64,000 nucleotides of DNA, taken from Hexactinellida sp. DTS-2022. Its lineage: Eukaryota > Porifera > Hexactinellida. The notes under the pieces were generated by a model. It had not been told where the DNA came from, did no database searches, and saw only the letters and a list, made by a program, of their open reading frames with translations. The stretch is from contig JAPNXP010000017.1 of NCBI GenBank assembly GCA_028753945.1, forward strand, positions 1,116,001-1,180,000, in the 5' to 3' direction. Position numbers and translations under genes: made by a program. Each line of letters begins with the position of its first letter. Position 1 is the first letter of the stretch. Positions 44,873 to 54,831 of the stretch are shown here, piece after piece.

Positions 44873-45533
44873 CAGGGTTGCCGTGGGTATGGGAATGGGA
44901 AAATTTTTTAGCCTATGGGAATTCCCACATGTGGGAATCCTGTGGGAATCCTATGGGAATTCCCATAGGATTATCAATAGAATTTCCACACGTTCATATA
45001 GATCAGGGGTGGCCAACCTGTGGCCCGCAGAGCCTCAATATTATAATGAGTAATATGTACAGTGGAACCTCATAATTACAGCCATATTGCTAACAACATC
45101 CTATTCTTGTAGGATTTCAAAAAAATTTTAATATTAAATAATACTAATGACAAATAATAATAATCTAGATCCAAAAGTATAAATTTACTTTGAAAAGTGA
45201 GGCCCGCCGAGTTCTTCAAATAGCTAAATGTGGCCCGCAGGGTGCAAAAGGTTGGCCACCCCTGATATAGATCATCATATTACAATAAAGCATAGTGTTC
45301 ATTATGGTTGTAGACAAACCATAATGATTCATGAACACTATATAGGCGAATTCCCATACGTAGGAATCCTATGTAAAATTGTAAATGCTATGGGATTTCC
45401 CACATGTGGGAATCCTGTGGGAATCCTATGGGAATCCTGTGGGAATTCCCACAGAAATCCTGTGGGAATGGGATGGGATGGGATGGGATGGGATGGGAAT
45501 GGGAATGAAAATTCCCTTCCCACGGCAACCCTG
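44873..45533. mobile_element. hAT element with TGGGAATCC-type internal repeats
   Basis: Ends CAGGGTTGCCGTGGG and CCCACGGCAACCCTG, exact 8-bp duplication CTTAACAC at 44865-44872 and 45534-45541. Body rich in TGTGGGAATCC and GGGATGGGATG units. Absent from the left arm, so it inserted after the duplication. Confidence 0.92.
45004..45264. mobile_element. hAT MITE nested in another hAT
   Basis: Ends CAGGGGTGGCCAACCT and AGGTTGGCCACCCCTG (one base off), exact 8-bp duplication ATATAGAT at 44996-45003 and 45265-45272. Contains two TGTGGCCCGCAG motifs. Confidence 0.92.
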
Positions 45534-45654
45534 CTTAACACTTAAAAGTTGAATTTTGACAAGTAACCATATTTAATCCCTTTAAAGCCATATTTTAATT
45601 TTTTAAATTCAAGAAATTTGTCCAAATAGGCGAAATCAAGGGTGGGGTCTGTAA

Positions 45655-45998
45655 CAGTGGCGGCGCGAGGGGGGCGCGGAGGGGCGGCCGCCCCCCCGTG
45701 CTTTTGATCCGCCCCCTTTATGGGGGGGCGGGAACTCGCTTGTCTGATATAGGAGTACTTAATGTTAATGCGGAAATGCTATACGCCCTGGACAGGGAGT
45801 CAATAATTAGCTGTTTTGCTGGGATGCCCCACCGTATACTATTATAGGACAAATTATTTAACTAAGTTTGTCATTAAAAATATCGATTTTGGTTTGAATG
45901 TGAATTTTTGGAATGTTTACAACTATTGGGTTTGCCTCTCCAGTGTATTAGCCGCCCACCTTTCGCCCCCCAAGGGGGCTGTGCTGGCGCCGCCCCTG
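45655..45998. mobile_element. hAT MITE nested in a GGTTAACC-type hAT remnant
   Basis: Ends CAGTGGCGGCGCG and GGCGCCGCCCCTG, exact 8-bp duplication GTCTGTAA at 45647-45654 and 45999-46006. The host remnant runs from CAAGGGTGGGG (about 45638) to CGCCTTG (about 46062). Confidence 0.9.
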
Positions 45999-46389
45999 GT
46001 CTGTAACCGTTAACCGATGTTAGCAGCGGTTAACCGGTTAAGCCAATCGCCTTGGCGAAATTTGAACAAATAAGCAAAAGTTGACCCCGTCAAGCGGAGT
46101 TGGCCCAATTAACCAAAAATCTCTTGTATTAGCTTGAATAGCTTCTATTGGCATTGATTCTGTTCCTGGAAAATTTGACCCAGTTAAGAGGCTGATTAAT
46201 TAACTGGGCTCTATTAAAGCAGAGTTGGCTCTGTGTGAAAAACAGTATGATACAAACACCCTAATTAAATATTTTAAAATTTTGATGTAATTCGGACATG
46301 TGCGTGGATTCCCCATGAAATTTTAGCTTTTCATACGTAAATTATCGCACATGCCAATATAGCCTCACTAGGGGTTGTACTAAACATAA

Positions 46390-47479
46390 GGGGCCGTTCA
46401 AACGTACGTACGCAAAATTCCCATAATTTAGACGCGTATGTCACAAATAACTTACGCCCTTCGACGTTACGTAACGTCATTCTAACCTAACTGAATTTTT
46501 CTGTAATTCTAAAACAACACTACGTATAGTAGGGCCAAAATCTAAGATTCCGTGACAACCTCGGCAAGTTTAATTTATGCCTGATTCTGATACTTTAGGG
46601 TATATCTCGCGATTTAAGCTCCCATGCCAGTGGACAAATTCAAAGGACTTTGACTATACAAATTATTCAAAATCCAGTCCATTGACTTCAAAATTGTGAT
46701 AATAGTGGGCGAAAAAAACGATTATGGGTAAATTTTTCTTGATTCGTCACCCCCAGTGAGATCCCCAAGAGTCAAAGTGCTAAATTTAGGTCTATTACCG
46801 AGATTTACATGGAGACATACTACATAGCGAGTTAAAAGGTTATTGCATGTATATAGGAAAAGATATGCTGTAAATTCCTTAAAAAATTTGTTAAAGAATA
46901 GACCTCCCATGGTGACAAATGACGTAGGAATCTTCAAAAGGTTATTACATTAAAGTATAGTCCCGATTGAGTTGAAATTTTCAGTGCCGCTAGTACTTAT
47001 TGTATACTGTTCGAAAACACTAATCCCAATTTATGAAATGTTCAGAGAGGGGCCTTAATTTTTCAAAATGATTGCCGGATGCCTTTTGAATTTCTCCTTT
47101 TAAAAAAGTTTTCCCAAGTTTTCGAGACCGGCATGGGAGCTTAATTCGCGAGATATACCCTAAAGTATCAGAATTACGTATAAAACTTAACTTGCCAGAG
47201 GTTGGTCACGGAATCTTAGATTTTGACCCTACTAATATGAAATTACATTAACAAAAGTTATTGTAATATAATTCTAAGCGATTGAAACAACAGTCGACTA
47301 ATTTGAGCTAAAATCACCCTTGATTTACCGACAATACAGTGAGAAGTATAAATTCATGGCTCAAGTTAGCAAATGAGTACAAACGTGATACTTACGTAAC
47401 GCAGGGACAAACCCCTTCCCGCATATGCCACATTTTGCACAACCCCTTTACCCTCGTTACGTAACGTTTAAACGGCCCC
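46390..47479. mobile_element. PIF/Harbinger-type MITE, longer copy
   Basis: Ends GGGGCCGTTCAAACGTACG and CGTTTAAACGGCCCC, flanked by TAA on both sides (46387-46389, 47480-47482). Same element as 28832-29024 but without the internal deletion. It ends 63 bases upstream of the metalloprotease ATG. Confidence 0.82.
46527..47234. mobile_element. MITE nested in the Harbinger-type MITE
   Basis: Long inverted ends AGTAGGGCCAAAATCTAAG and CTTAGATTTTGACCCTACT, continuing with ATTCCGTGAC / GTCACGGAAT, and TA at both borders (Tc1/mariner-like). Further inward, ATACTTTAGGGTATATCTCG pairs with GCGAGATATACCCTAAAGTA. Present only in the right arm. Confidence 0.78.
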
Positions 47480-47541
47480 TAATAATATGAGTTTCTTTTT
47501 TCTTAGAATAATTGCTGAAAAGAATAGAAAGATAGCTAATT

Positions 47542-50067
47542 ATGGACACCAAAAAGAAATGTTTGATTGGGTTACTTTGCATTGTGTTGCTATTGGTAGT
47601 TTTAGTGGTTGCACTAGTTATCATTGTGTTGTTGTTGACAGTTTATAAGCCTCAACCAGAGTTTGCAATTAACATCAACAGTACCATATCTTCAGAACAG
47701 ATATTTTCTAATGGTTACATTAATCTACAACTTGCATTACCCGGTGGCATAGTAGTAAAAGGAAATGTACACGTTTATTTGGATGGAGTAGAGAAAGTTA
47801 CTTACAAAACTTTTCCCAGAAACTTAGCAATTTCGACATTCGGCCTAGATGATGGTAACCATACTGTATCCATAGTGGCCATTTCCCAAGACAACAGGAG
47901 AGGATATGGGGAAATTACCGTTCTTGTTGAAGATCCGAGGATATCGGTAGCAGGCTTAGAGTATCCTCGAGAAATCTTCCCTGGCTTACAATTTGTGATT
48001 ACCGTAGAAATTTCTGGAACTGCATCCTATATGGAAGCAAACTATTCCTCTTTGTTCGGGTATCCTGTCATCTCCACTTCCGACATACAAAAGGGAGATT
48101 ATTTAACCGACACATTATCCATTCCTACAAATTTCGTATCGGAGGAACGGTTCCATTCAATCTCTTTGGTAGTGTACAGCAGTGAGGGACGTACTCTTAT
48201 AGTGCCAGGAATAGAAATATACTTCCAGTCTGGAGTAACTAATCCATTCACGATCGATGAAGGAATAATTGATATGCGAAGTTTCCCATTAACCGCCACG
48301 ACTGACAACGCATTGGTATTCACACTTCCTCCGGGTTTCGAGGTATCCATCACAACAGGCCAAAGTGTAGAAATTCCGATTGTGGTTAGTCAAAACACTG
48401 CCGTGAGTGACGTGTTAGTCGGGTTTGAAGGCTATGGTCAGCACTTCATTATTCCAGTCACATCTCTTCAGAGTCAAAACTCAGGAACCCAAACATTGGC
48501 TTTCATGCTCACTCTACCCAGTGGAGCGATAATGAGTGGAAGTCGTATAACTATGTTAATTCGCCTTAGGGATAATGCAGGGGAGTTGGGACCAATTCAA
48601 ATGATTCAAACGACAACCGCTTCGTTAAAGATCGGGACTCTTCTAGTCAGATTAACTTGGGACAAAGAAGTGGACCTGGATCTGCATGTAGTCGATCCTA
48701 ACAATGAAGAAATATACTATGGAAATAGGACCTCATCTGGACAACAGGGAACGCTAGATCTGGATTCAAATCCCAACTGCACCATTGATCATAACAAAAC
48801 TGAGAATATCTACTACGAGAATGCAGTTTCAGGACAATACGTTGTCAGGGTTGATCTCTTTGCTGCGTGTGGTGTAACTGAACAGATTAACTTCCAAGTT
48901 TTGGTGGATGGTTGTAACATTTCTCAAACGCTGACTGGTACATTTGCACCATCAGAAGAAGGCTCAGGAGGACAGGGATCTGGAAGAGAAATTTTGGTGT
49001 TCGTTATCGAATGTGATCGGTACTTAGTTGTGGGTACAGTGAGCTATCGGACTCCTATGACCAGGATGAATCCACTGGGCAGTATAGTTAGGGTAGTAGA
49101 CAGTCAAGGCATCGTTCTAGGCACTTCTCAGGTAGTACGTGATGCTAACGATTCTAGAAGTGGAGTATATTCTGTTGCTTACAGAACTGAAGAGGGAGAT
49201 GCCAATGTGTATGTTGAGTTCCTATCTTCAAACAACAAGATAGAAGTGACAGACCACGTAGGAAATGTACACGTGTATCGAGTTAGTGAGGCGATAAACC
49301 CTCTCACGGAAGCTAATGCAACAAGAAACTCGATGATACGGGAGGAAAATGGTTCAGGAGCTTTTCACATAATGGTCACTTTAACTCGTATGCTCCCTCT
49401 CTACCTCGCGTACGGTGGCAAGGTTACAGACTATCCGCGTAAAGCAGATTGGGAATTTGGGAAATATGCGAAAGATACGGATTATGTCACTTCTTTCTTT
49501 TATGAAGGGATAATATCGGTGGGAGGCAATCCTATGGATCCAGATGAGTTCGATGATTCTGTGCTCTTACATGAATTTGGTCATTTGTTATTGGAGCGAA
49601 ATGGCGCAGTGATAACAGGAAGTGGGGACCATGATGGATCTCCGATTTCTCCCAATTTTGCATTTTCCGAAGGTTACTCCACCTATCTTGGCCAGAGAGT
49701 TATTGGTAATCTACTGTACTGTGACGGAGGCTGTTACGATCTTTCGGATCCACAGACTCTGTATCTGGGTACTACTCTGAGTGATCATTCTTCAGGAGAT
49801 ATCTCTGAAGATGTTGTTGCTAGTGCTGCATTTAAATTGGATTTTAATATTGGCCTGGGTACATTGATGATTGAGTCTCTGACTGATCCTAACAAACTAC
49901 TTAAAAAATCTAATTACGACCGTTTGGGTTCTACGTCAGCAGTTGACTTTTCAGATATGGTGAGTATAGTTGCATGTCCTTTGGGTGACTCAAAGAAAAC
50001 CATGTCAACTGATCTGTTGAATGAATATGAACTTCCTTGGATAACCGAAGTAGGGTTCTGTGTTTGA
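47542..50067 (+). CDS. Membrane-anchored HEFGH zinc metalloprotease with DUF2135-like domain, copy 2
   Basis: Inverted duplicate of 26244-28769, also 841 residues, intact and intronless. Same layout: MDTKKKC cytosolic tail, hydrophobic anchor 8-35, Ig-like beta region, DUF2135-like segment at about 366-480, HEFGH at 677-681 and Glu710. Eight residues differ from copy 1: SGIVV/GGIVV, HTIS/HTVS, VAFS/VAIS, LVDD/LVED, EADYS/EANYS, TATID/TATTD, SQTTA/SQNTA, EEDGS/EENGS (copy 1/copy 2). Two of these create NxS sequons in copy 2 (Asn167, Asn603). All catalytic residues are unchanged. Transcription points away from copy 1, so the two 5' ends face each other about 18.8 kb apart. Function unknown beyond probable extracellular proteolysis. 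Confidence 0.85.
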   Translation: MDTKKKCLIGLLCIVLLLVVLVVALVIIVLLLTVYKPQPEFAININSTISSEQIFSNGYINLQLALPGGIVVKGNVHVYLDGVEKVTYKTFPRNLAISTFGLDDGNHTVSIVAISQDNRRGYGEITVLVEDPRISVAGLEYPREIFPGLQFVITVEISGTASYMEANYSSLFGYPVISTSDIQKGDYLTDTLSIPTNFVSEERFHSISLVVYSSEGRTLIVPGIEIYFQSGVTNPFTIDEGIIDMRSFPLTATTDNALVFTLPPGFEVSITTGQSVEIPIVVSQNTAVSDVLVGFEGYGQHFIIPVTSLQSQNSGTQTLAFMLTLPSGAIMSGSRITMLIRLRDNAGELGPIQMIQTTTASLKIGTLLVRLTWDKEVDLDLHVVDPNNEEIYYGNRTSSGQQGTLDLDSNPNCTIDHNKTENIYYENAVSGQYVVRVDLFAACGVTEQINFQVLVDGCNISQTLTGTFAPSEEGSGGQGSGREILVFVIECDRYLVVGTVSYRTPMTRMNPLGSIVRVVDSQGIVLGTSQVVRDANDSRSGVYSVAYRTEEGDANVYVEFLSSNNKIEVTDHVGNVHVYRVSEAINPLTEANATRNSMIREENGSGAFHIMVTLTRMLPLYLAYGGKVTDYPRKADWEFGKYAKDTDYVTSFFYEGIISVGGNPMDPDEFDDSVLLHEFGHLLLERNGAVITGSGDHDGSPISPNFAFSEGYSTYLGQRVIGNLLYCDGGCYDLSDPQTLYLGTTLSDHSSGDISEDVVASAAFKLDFNIGLGTLMIESLTDPNKLLKKSNYDRLGSTSAVDFSDMVSIVACPLGDSKKTMSTDLLNEYELPWITEVGFCV

Positions 50068-50599
50068 TAGGTAATACAGCTCACAGCTAACATGTGTGGT
50101 ATTTATCCGTTATTAGATGTATATATACTAGTTAAGCTATTTGTTATATTTCCTATTTGTTATTATAGTTTTATCTTTCCATTTATTAAACATTTAGTGT
50201 GTGAATATTAGTATATTTTGTTCCTTGGCTTTAAAATGTTGTTGAGACTATTTCTATTGATAATTTAAATTGAGCTCTAAATGTTTAAGGGTGGTGTCTA
50301 CTATTGGAGGTAATAATACACGGTTCCCATACTTAGTTAGCAAGTAAATACGTTTTATTAATAACTTAAATGGATAATGAGAAATCCACATTTGTTGTTC
50401 GCTGTTAACCGTAATTTCCAATCCCTTAAACATATACTAGATCTTGGTTGTATCCTGATAGAGTAGCATTGCTAGCCCATTGGGCTTGATTAAAATGATA
50501 GGGGAATAGTAGAAAATAGAAAAATGTTACAATAGGTGACAAGTTCAGCTGACCATGAATTTCGCATTTACAAATTCTTACTACTTTGTCAATATACCC
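50068..50599. other. 3' flank of metalloprotease copy 2
   Basis: No gene recognised; AT-rich, presumably includes the 3' UTR. Only faint resemblance to the 3' flank of copy 1 (ATACAG and TAAC motifs near the stop). Confidence 0.5.
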
Positions 50600-51305
50600 A
50601 TTGCAAGCTATAGTCCAGCGGCATAGACAAAGTTTCAACAGATTGTTCATTTTTTTGATAAAGCACCAAAATTTGTACACATGTACTTTGATGTGGTAGT
50701 GTGAACATTTTTGGATATTGAGGCAATTGAAAGAGTGTCTATATCGGCCATGACAACTCGTCAAAGTTAATACGTCCGATAGTGTTCGCCGGACTTGTTT
50801 CCCATAAAAACTTGTTCAAACTATATTTATGGTAAATCACGGTGAATCTCGAATAATTTTATCAAATCACGTTTTACAGGGTCGGTATGTGTATAATTAT
50901 ACTCAGGTAGTTGAGTGGAGTCGAAAGAGGGGTCACTCGATCGGGTAAGGACACAATTGGAAAATGGAATTTTTGACACATTCCTGGTACATTCCAGCGT
51001 TGCTATGGAAAAAAATTCTTCCAAATATGGTCATGTGATATATCAAATTATCGGAAATTTTACTTGGAAACCGAATTCAACAATAAAAAGACGATATAAC
51101 TTAATTTGAACAAGTTTTTATGGGAAACAAGTCCGGCGAACACTCGGACGTGTTAACTTTGACGAGCTGTCATGGCCGATATAGACACTCTTTCAATTGC
51201 CTCAATATCCAAAAATGTTCGCACTACATCAAAGTACATATGTATAAATTTTGGTGCTTTTATCAAAAAATGAACAATTGTATGGTTGTGCCGCTGCACT
51301 ACTAG
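50600..51305. mobile_element. Foldback MITE
   Basis: About 215-base inverted arms: left with AGTCCAGCGGCATAGAC, AAATGAAC..., TTGAGGCAATTGAAAGAGTG, CCGGACTTGTTTCCCATAAA; right the complement (TTTATGGGAAACAAGTCCGG, CACTCTTTCAATTGCCTCAA, TTGTGCCGCTGCACT). The centre (50825-51090) is unique. Confidence 0.8.
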
Positions 51306-51369
51306 CTTCTAGGTTCATTTTGAATTTTCGTTAATTTGTTTACCTAATTTTATGTTAACAACATGATGT

Positions 51370-52675
51370 GAAGTTGGCTTAGTATTCGACCAGGGTCACT
51401 TCAGTCAGAAATTTTACTCCTTTAGTTATCAGATTTGAATATATTTAATACGTGTAAGAGAGGAGATACGGAGGTTTACTGTAATATGATTTATTTAAAA
51501 TAAAATAAAATTCAGTTGGTTATTTTCATCATACAATGCAGGTATCTCAAAATTTGTTTATAATTCTGAAAATTTGTAATCATACTTTGGGAGATGGAGG
51601 TTATTGAGATTTAATTTGTATTTAAAATTTCATAAAAATTTTGGAGTTATATATGTACATTCAAACTTTATTTTGGGAAAAGAGTGGAAATATAATTTTG
51701 AAAAGTCCTTTTGAGTAGGGTTAGTTCAAAGTGTCCATTCCTAGGGTCAGACTGAATGGTGGAAAACATCCGAGAATGGTGGGAAACTACTTGACTGAAT
51801 GGTGGAAAATGGTGGAATTTCTGAATTTCCTCGAAATGACTGAATAGTGGAAAGTGGTGGTTTCCACCAGAGACGGAACCGGTCGGGTCTGACCGGCACC
51901 GGTCGACCGGTCGGGTCGGGTACCGGTCGGAACCTTGACCGGCCGGTCGAGATCTCTATATGATCTATTCGATATCATAATATCATAATTTGTTTTCTAT
52001 TATTTTAAATTATTGCTAGCTATGATTGACCGGTCGACCGGCCGGTCGGGTCGGGTCAAATTTCTAACTGCACCGGTCGGGTCGGGTCATGAAAATCCCG
52101 ACCGGTTCCATCTCTGGTTTCCACCATTCAGTCGTCTTCCATCTTTCAGTCGATTTTTAGAAAATTCCGCCACCATCCACCATTCAGTCATTTCGAGGAA
52201 TTTTCAGAAATTCCACCATTTTCCACCATTCAGTCAAGTAGTTTTCCACCATTCTCGGATGTTTTCCACCATTCAGTCTGACCCTAGGAAGGACACTTTG
52301 AACTAAACCTACTCAAAGGACTTTTCAAAATTATATTTCCAATCTTTTCCCCAAACTTCAAGTTTGAATGTTTATAACTCCAAAATTTTTGGGAAATTTT
52401 AAATAAAAATTAAATAACATAAACCTCCATCTCTCCAAAGTATGATTACAAATTTTGAGATAGTCATTTTTGATGAAATACCAACCCTGCATTGTATGAT
52501 AAAAATAACCAACTGAAATTTTTTTTTAAACAATAAATCATATTACAGTAAACCTCCGTATCTCCTCTCTCGAATGATACACGTATTCAATTTATCCAAA
52601 TCTGATAACTAAAGTGAGTCAAATATCTGACTGAAGTGACCCTGGTCGAATACTAAGCCAACTTGACACTCGTTA
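51370..52675. mobile_element. Long foldback element
   Basis: Arms of about 490 bases: GTTGGCTTAGTATTCGACCA at the left, TGGTCGAATACTAAGCCAAC at the right, then CAGGGTCACTTCAGTCAGA and its counterpart, ATACGGAGGTTTACTGTAAT, GGGTCAGACTGAATGGTGGA and so on. The central part is built of GACTGAATGGTGGAAA repeats shared with 62013-62633. A GGTCGGG MITE (51868-52116) is inserted near the centre. Confidence 0.85.
51868..52116. mobile_element. GGTCGGGTCGG-rich MITE, copy 3
   Basis: Ends CAGAGACGGAACCGGTCGGG and GACCGGTTCCATCTCTG, exact 8-bp duplication GTTTCCAC at 51860-51867 and 52117-52124. Very similar to 35028-35275, including the AT-rich centre TATGATCTATTCGATATCAT. Confidence 0.9.
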
Positions 52676-52684
52676 TTAAACAAC

Positions 52685-52890
52685 AACAAAAATTAATAAT
52701 CATACGTATTATAAATTTGTATCTACGAAATTCGTATTCAGCATTCAGTTGTTTTTGTTACCTATTATACCATTCGGCAATTTAGTCTATCTTAAATAGA
52801 ATTGCGTGTCTATTCCTCTACCACTTTAGTACAACCCGGACAAACAAACAAACAAACAAACACATAAAACACTCGAGTTTTAATAATAAA
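52685..52890 (-). mobile_element. Helitron-like 5' fragment
   Basis: Contains ACGAAATTCGTATTCAGCAT, TACCTATTATACCATT and a (CAAA)n tract at 52838-52860, as in RBM39 intron 3 and 30250-30370. Minus-strand start would be TCTTTATTATTAAAACTCG, similar in form to the other 5' ends. The 3' end is missing. Confidence 0.5.
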
Positions 52891-54831
52891 GACATTTATT
52901 TGATAAACTAAATAAAATCACATATGGTAGCCTAGATACAATGAGGTTAAGTGAGGAGCTATTGTGAAAGAGTAGCCCATTTGAGCTCTGACAAATAGCA
53001 AATTGAGAGATGTGCTTAAGAAGAATCTGTACATACGAGAAGAGATATGGAAGAGTCACTAAGTGAGGTGTGTAGGGATATTAAAGTGTAGGAGATGTCT
53101 TTGGAACTAAAGACAAATACACTTTCACTACAAAACGCCGCTCAAGGTGACCATGATGATTATGGGTGGATAGATGGAGGATACTACTATCTCAACACCA
53201 ATAGTGAAGGCCTTGACCTAGAAATACTTCAACAAAAGTTTATAATATATCACTGATAATCACTATTTACTGGAACAACAGAACTAGAACATACCTCTAT
53301 ACATACGCGCATAAAGTCTTCTCTGCGAATTGCTAAAGCCATTCATTTATAATGCTTTTGGTGTAAAGTAAAAAGATAAAATTACATTCAATTTCAGTAG
53401 ACTAGTTAATACGAACACCAGGTAGTCAGGGACCGTCGAAATTTCTTATTATTATTCGAAATTCGAAATACCTTGGAATCAATTGCATGCATGTATAAAA
53501 GCCAAGGGAATTAAACGTTGTATTCCTTAACCGATATTTCGCCTTATACATGTTCGCATTAACAAGTGTTTAATGTATTTGTAAGGATTACTAATTAATA
53601 AGTATATTATATTGAGTAATGTATACATATTTATAATAAATTATCTATTATTTCTAACGGATAAATATCAGCTTGGAGACCTTCCAGGAAACAAATTTAT
53701 AGTAATCAAAGAATGTCTTCTATGAAGACAACTGTCTCATCAAGGCATCAAAATCTCATCACATAGTGGAAATGTGTTAATTATGCATTAGGTAATTAAT
53801 TAAGTTATTGTCAGTCAAATTAGTGGGATTTGTAAAAGTACTATGATGTTTCATAACTAAAGTTGTCATCTAGTATACTTCTAGAATGGAAAGTATGAGC
53901 TGTAAATAGTTGCGAAATATAAATAATATACTACGTGTATGAGCAAATTTGCAATTAATAAATGAAATCTAACTGTTCCCTATTAATATATTAACATAGT
54001 GATGCCACATGGCCTACGTATATAATTGCTGGTTTATACATATTTATACACATTGTATACGGTATTCTGAAAATGTATACTAAGTATATTAGCAAATTAT
54101 CTTCATTTTCTCGTAGTTCTTTAGACTCGAATTGTATATTTTGTATATTTGTTGTGTCATCATTAAATGGCGCCTAAACAGCTTAACCACAATTCTGAGA
54201 TTCTCAAAAGTGGTTCCATTGGACTCGCAATGGTTGATTATCCAATATACAACCCAAATAATAACAATAGGAGGCATAGTTTATCCTAGAATGAAATTTA
54301 TAAACTGGCCTTCTATTTTTTTGGCCATCTCGGTGACATACACGGCCGTATATTAAGTAGGCCATGGATGCCAATATGTTGAATTATGAATTTATGATAA
54401 TCACAACCAAACTTCCCACTATTAAGGTAAGATTGCAACTATGATTGCACTTTTTGGGTGAATAAACTTGAAATTGAAGTAAACAAGTTAATTTGAACTA
54501 CAGTCCCTTCTCTCTAATTGTCCACTTATTTACTTGTCCAAATCAACTATTTATATATCTGTGATATTCCATATTCTCTAATAGTCCACTTTGGGCGAAT
54601 TGCCCACTGGTGGACTATTAGAGAGAACAGATGTAAGTAGTTTAAATAACATGTTGCAGTCGCTATCCCTGGATATCTCACACATGGCACATTATAAGAA
54701 TTCAGGAGAGATTTAATAACTTGGATAAAACATAAACATAAAATGAACAACCTGTCACACTTCAAAGAAAAGAAATAAATTCAAAGAATATAGTATATAA
54801 AATCAAATGAATTATATAATAAAAAATGTTC
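52891..54831. other. Gene-free region with small repeats
   Basis: No gene recognised. About 53396-53570 is a pogo-like MITE remnant (CAGTAGACTAGTTAATACGA, CGAACACCAGG, CATTAACAAGTG). About 54170-54375 is related to the 44560-44590 CCATGG module (TAGGCCATGG). About 54502-54640 has CCCTTCTCTCTAATTGTCCA facing GGACTATTAGAGAGAA, a MITE-like pair. Confidence 0.5.

Larger units (their letters stand above)
44782..50069. repeat. Right arm of large inverted duplication
   Basis: Inverted relative to 26242-29592. Extended by post-duplication insertions: hAT 44873-45533 (with hAT 45004-45264 inside), hAT 45655-45998, and a MITE at about 46527-47234 nested in the Harbinger-type MITE. Homology ends one base after the metalloprotease stop codon. 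Confidence 0.9.
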
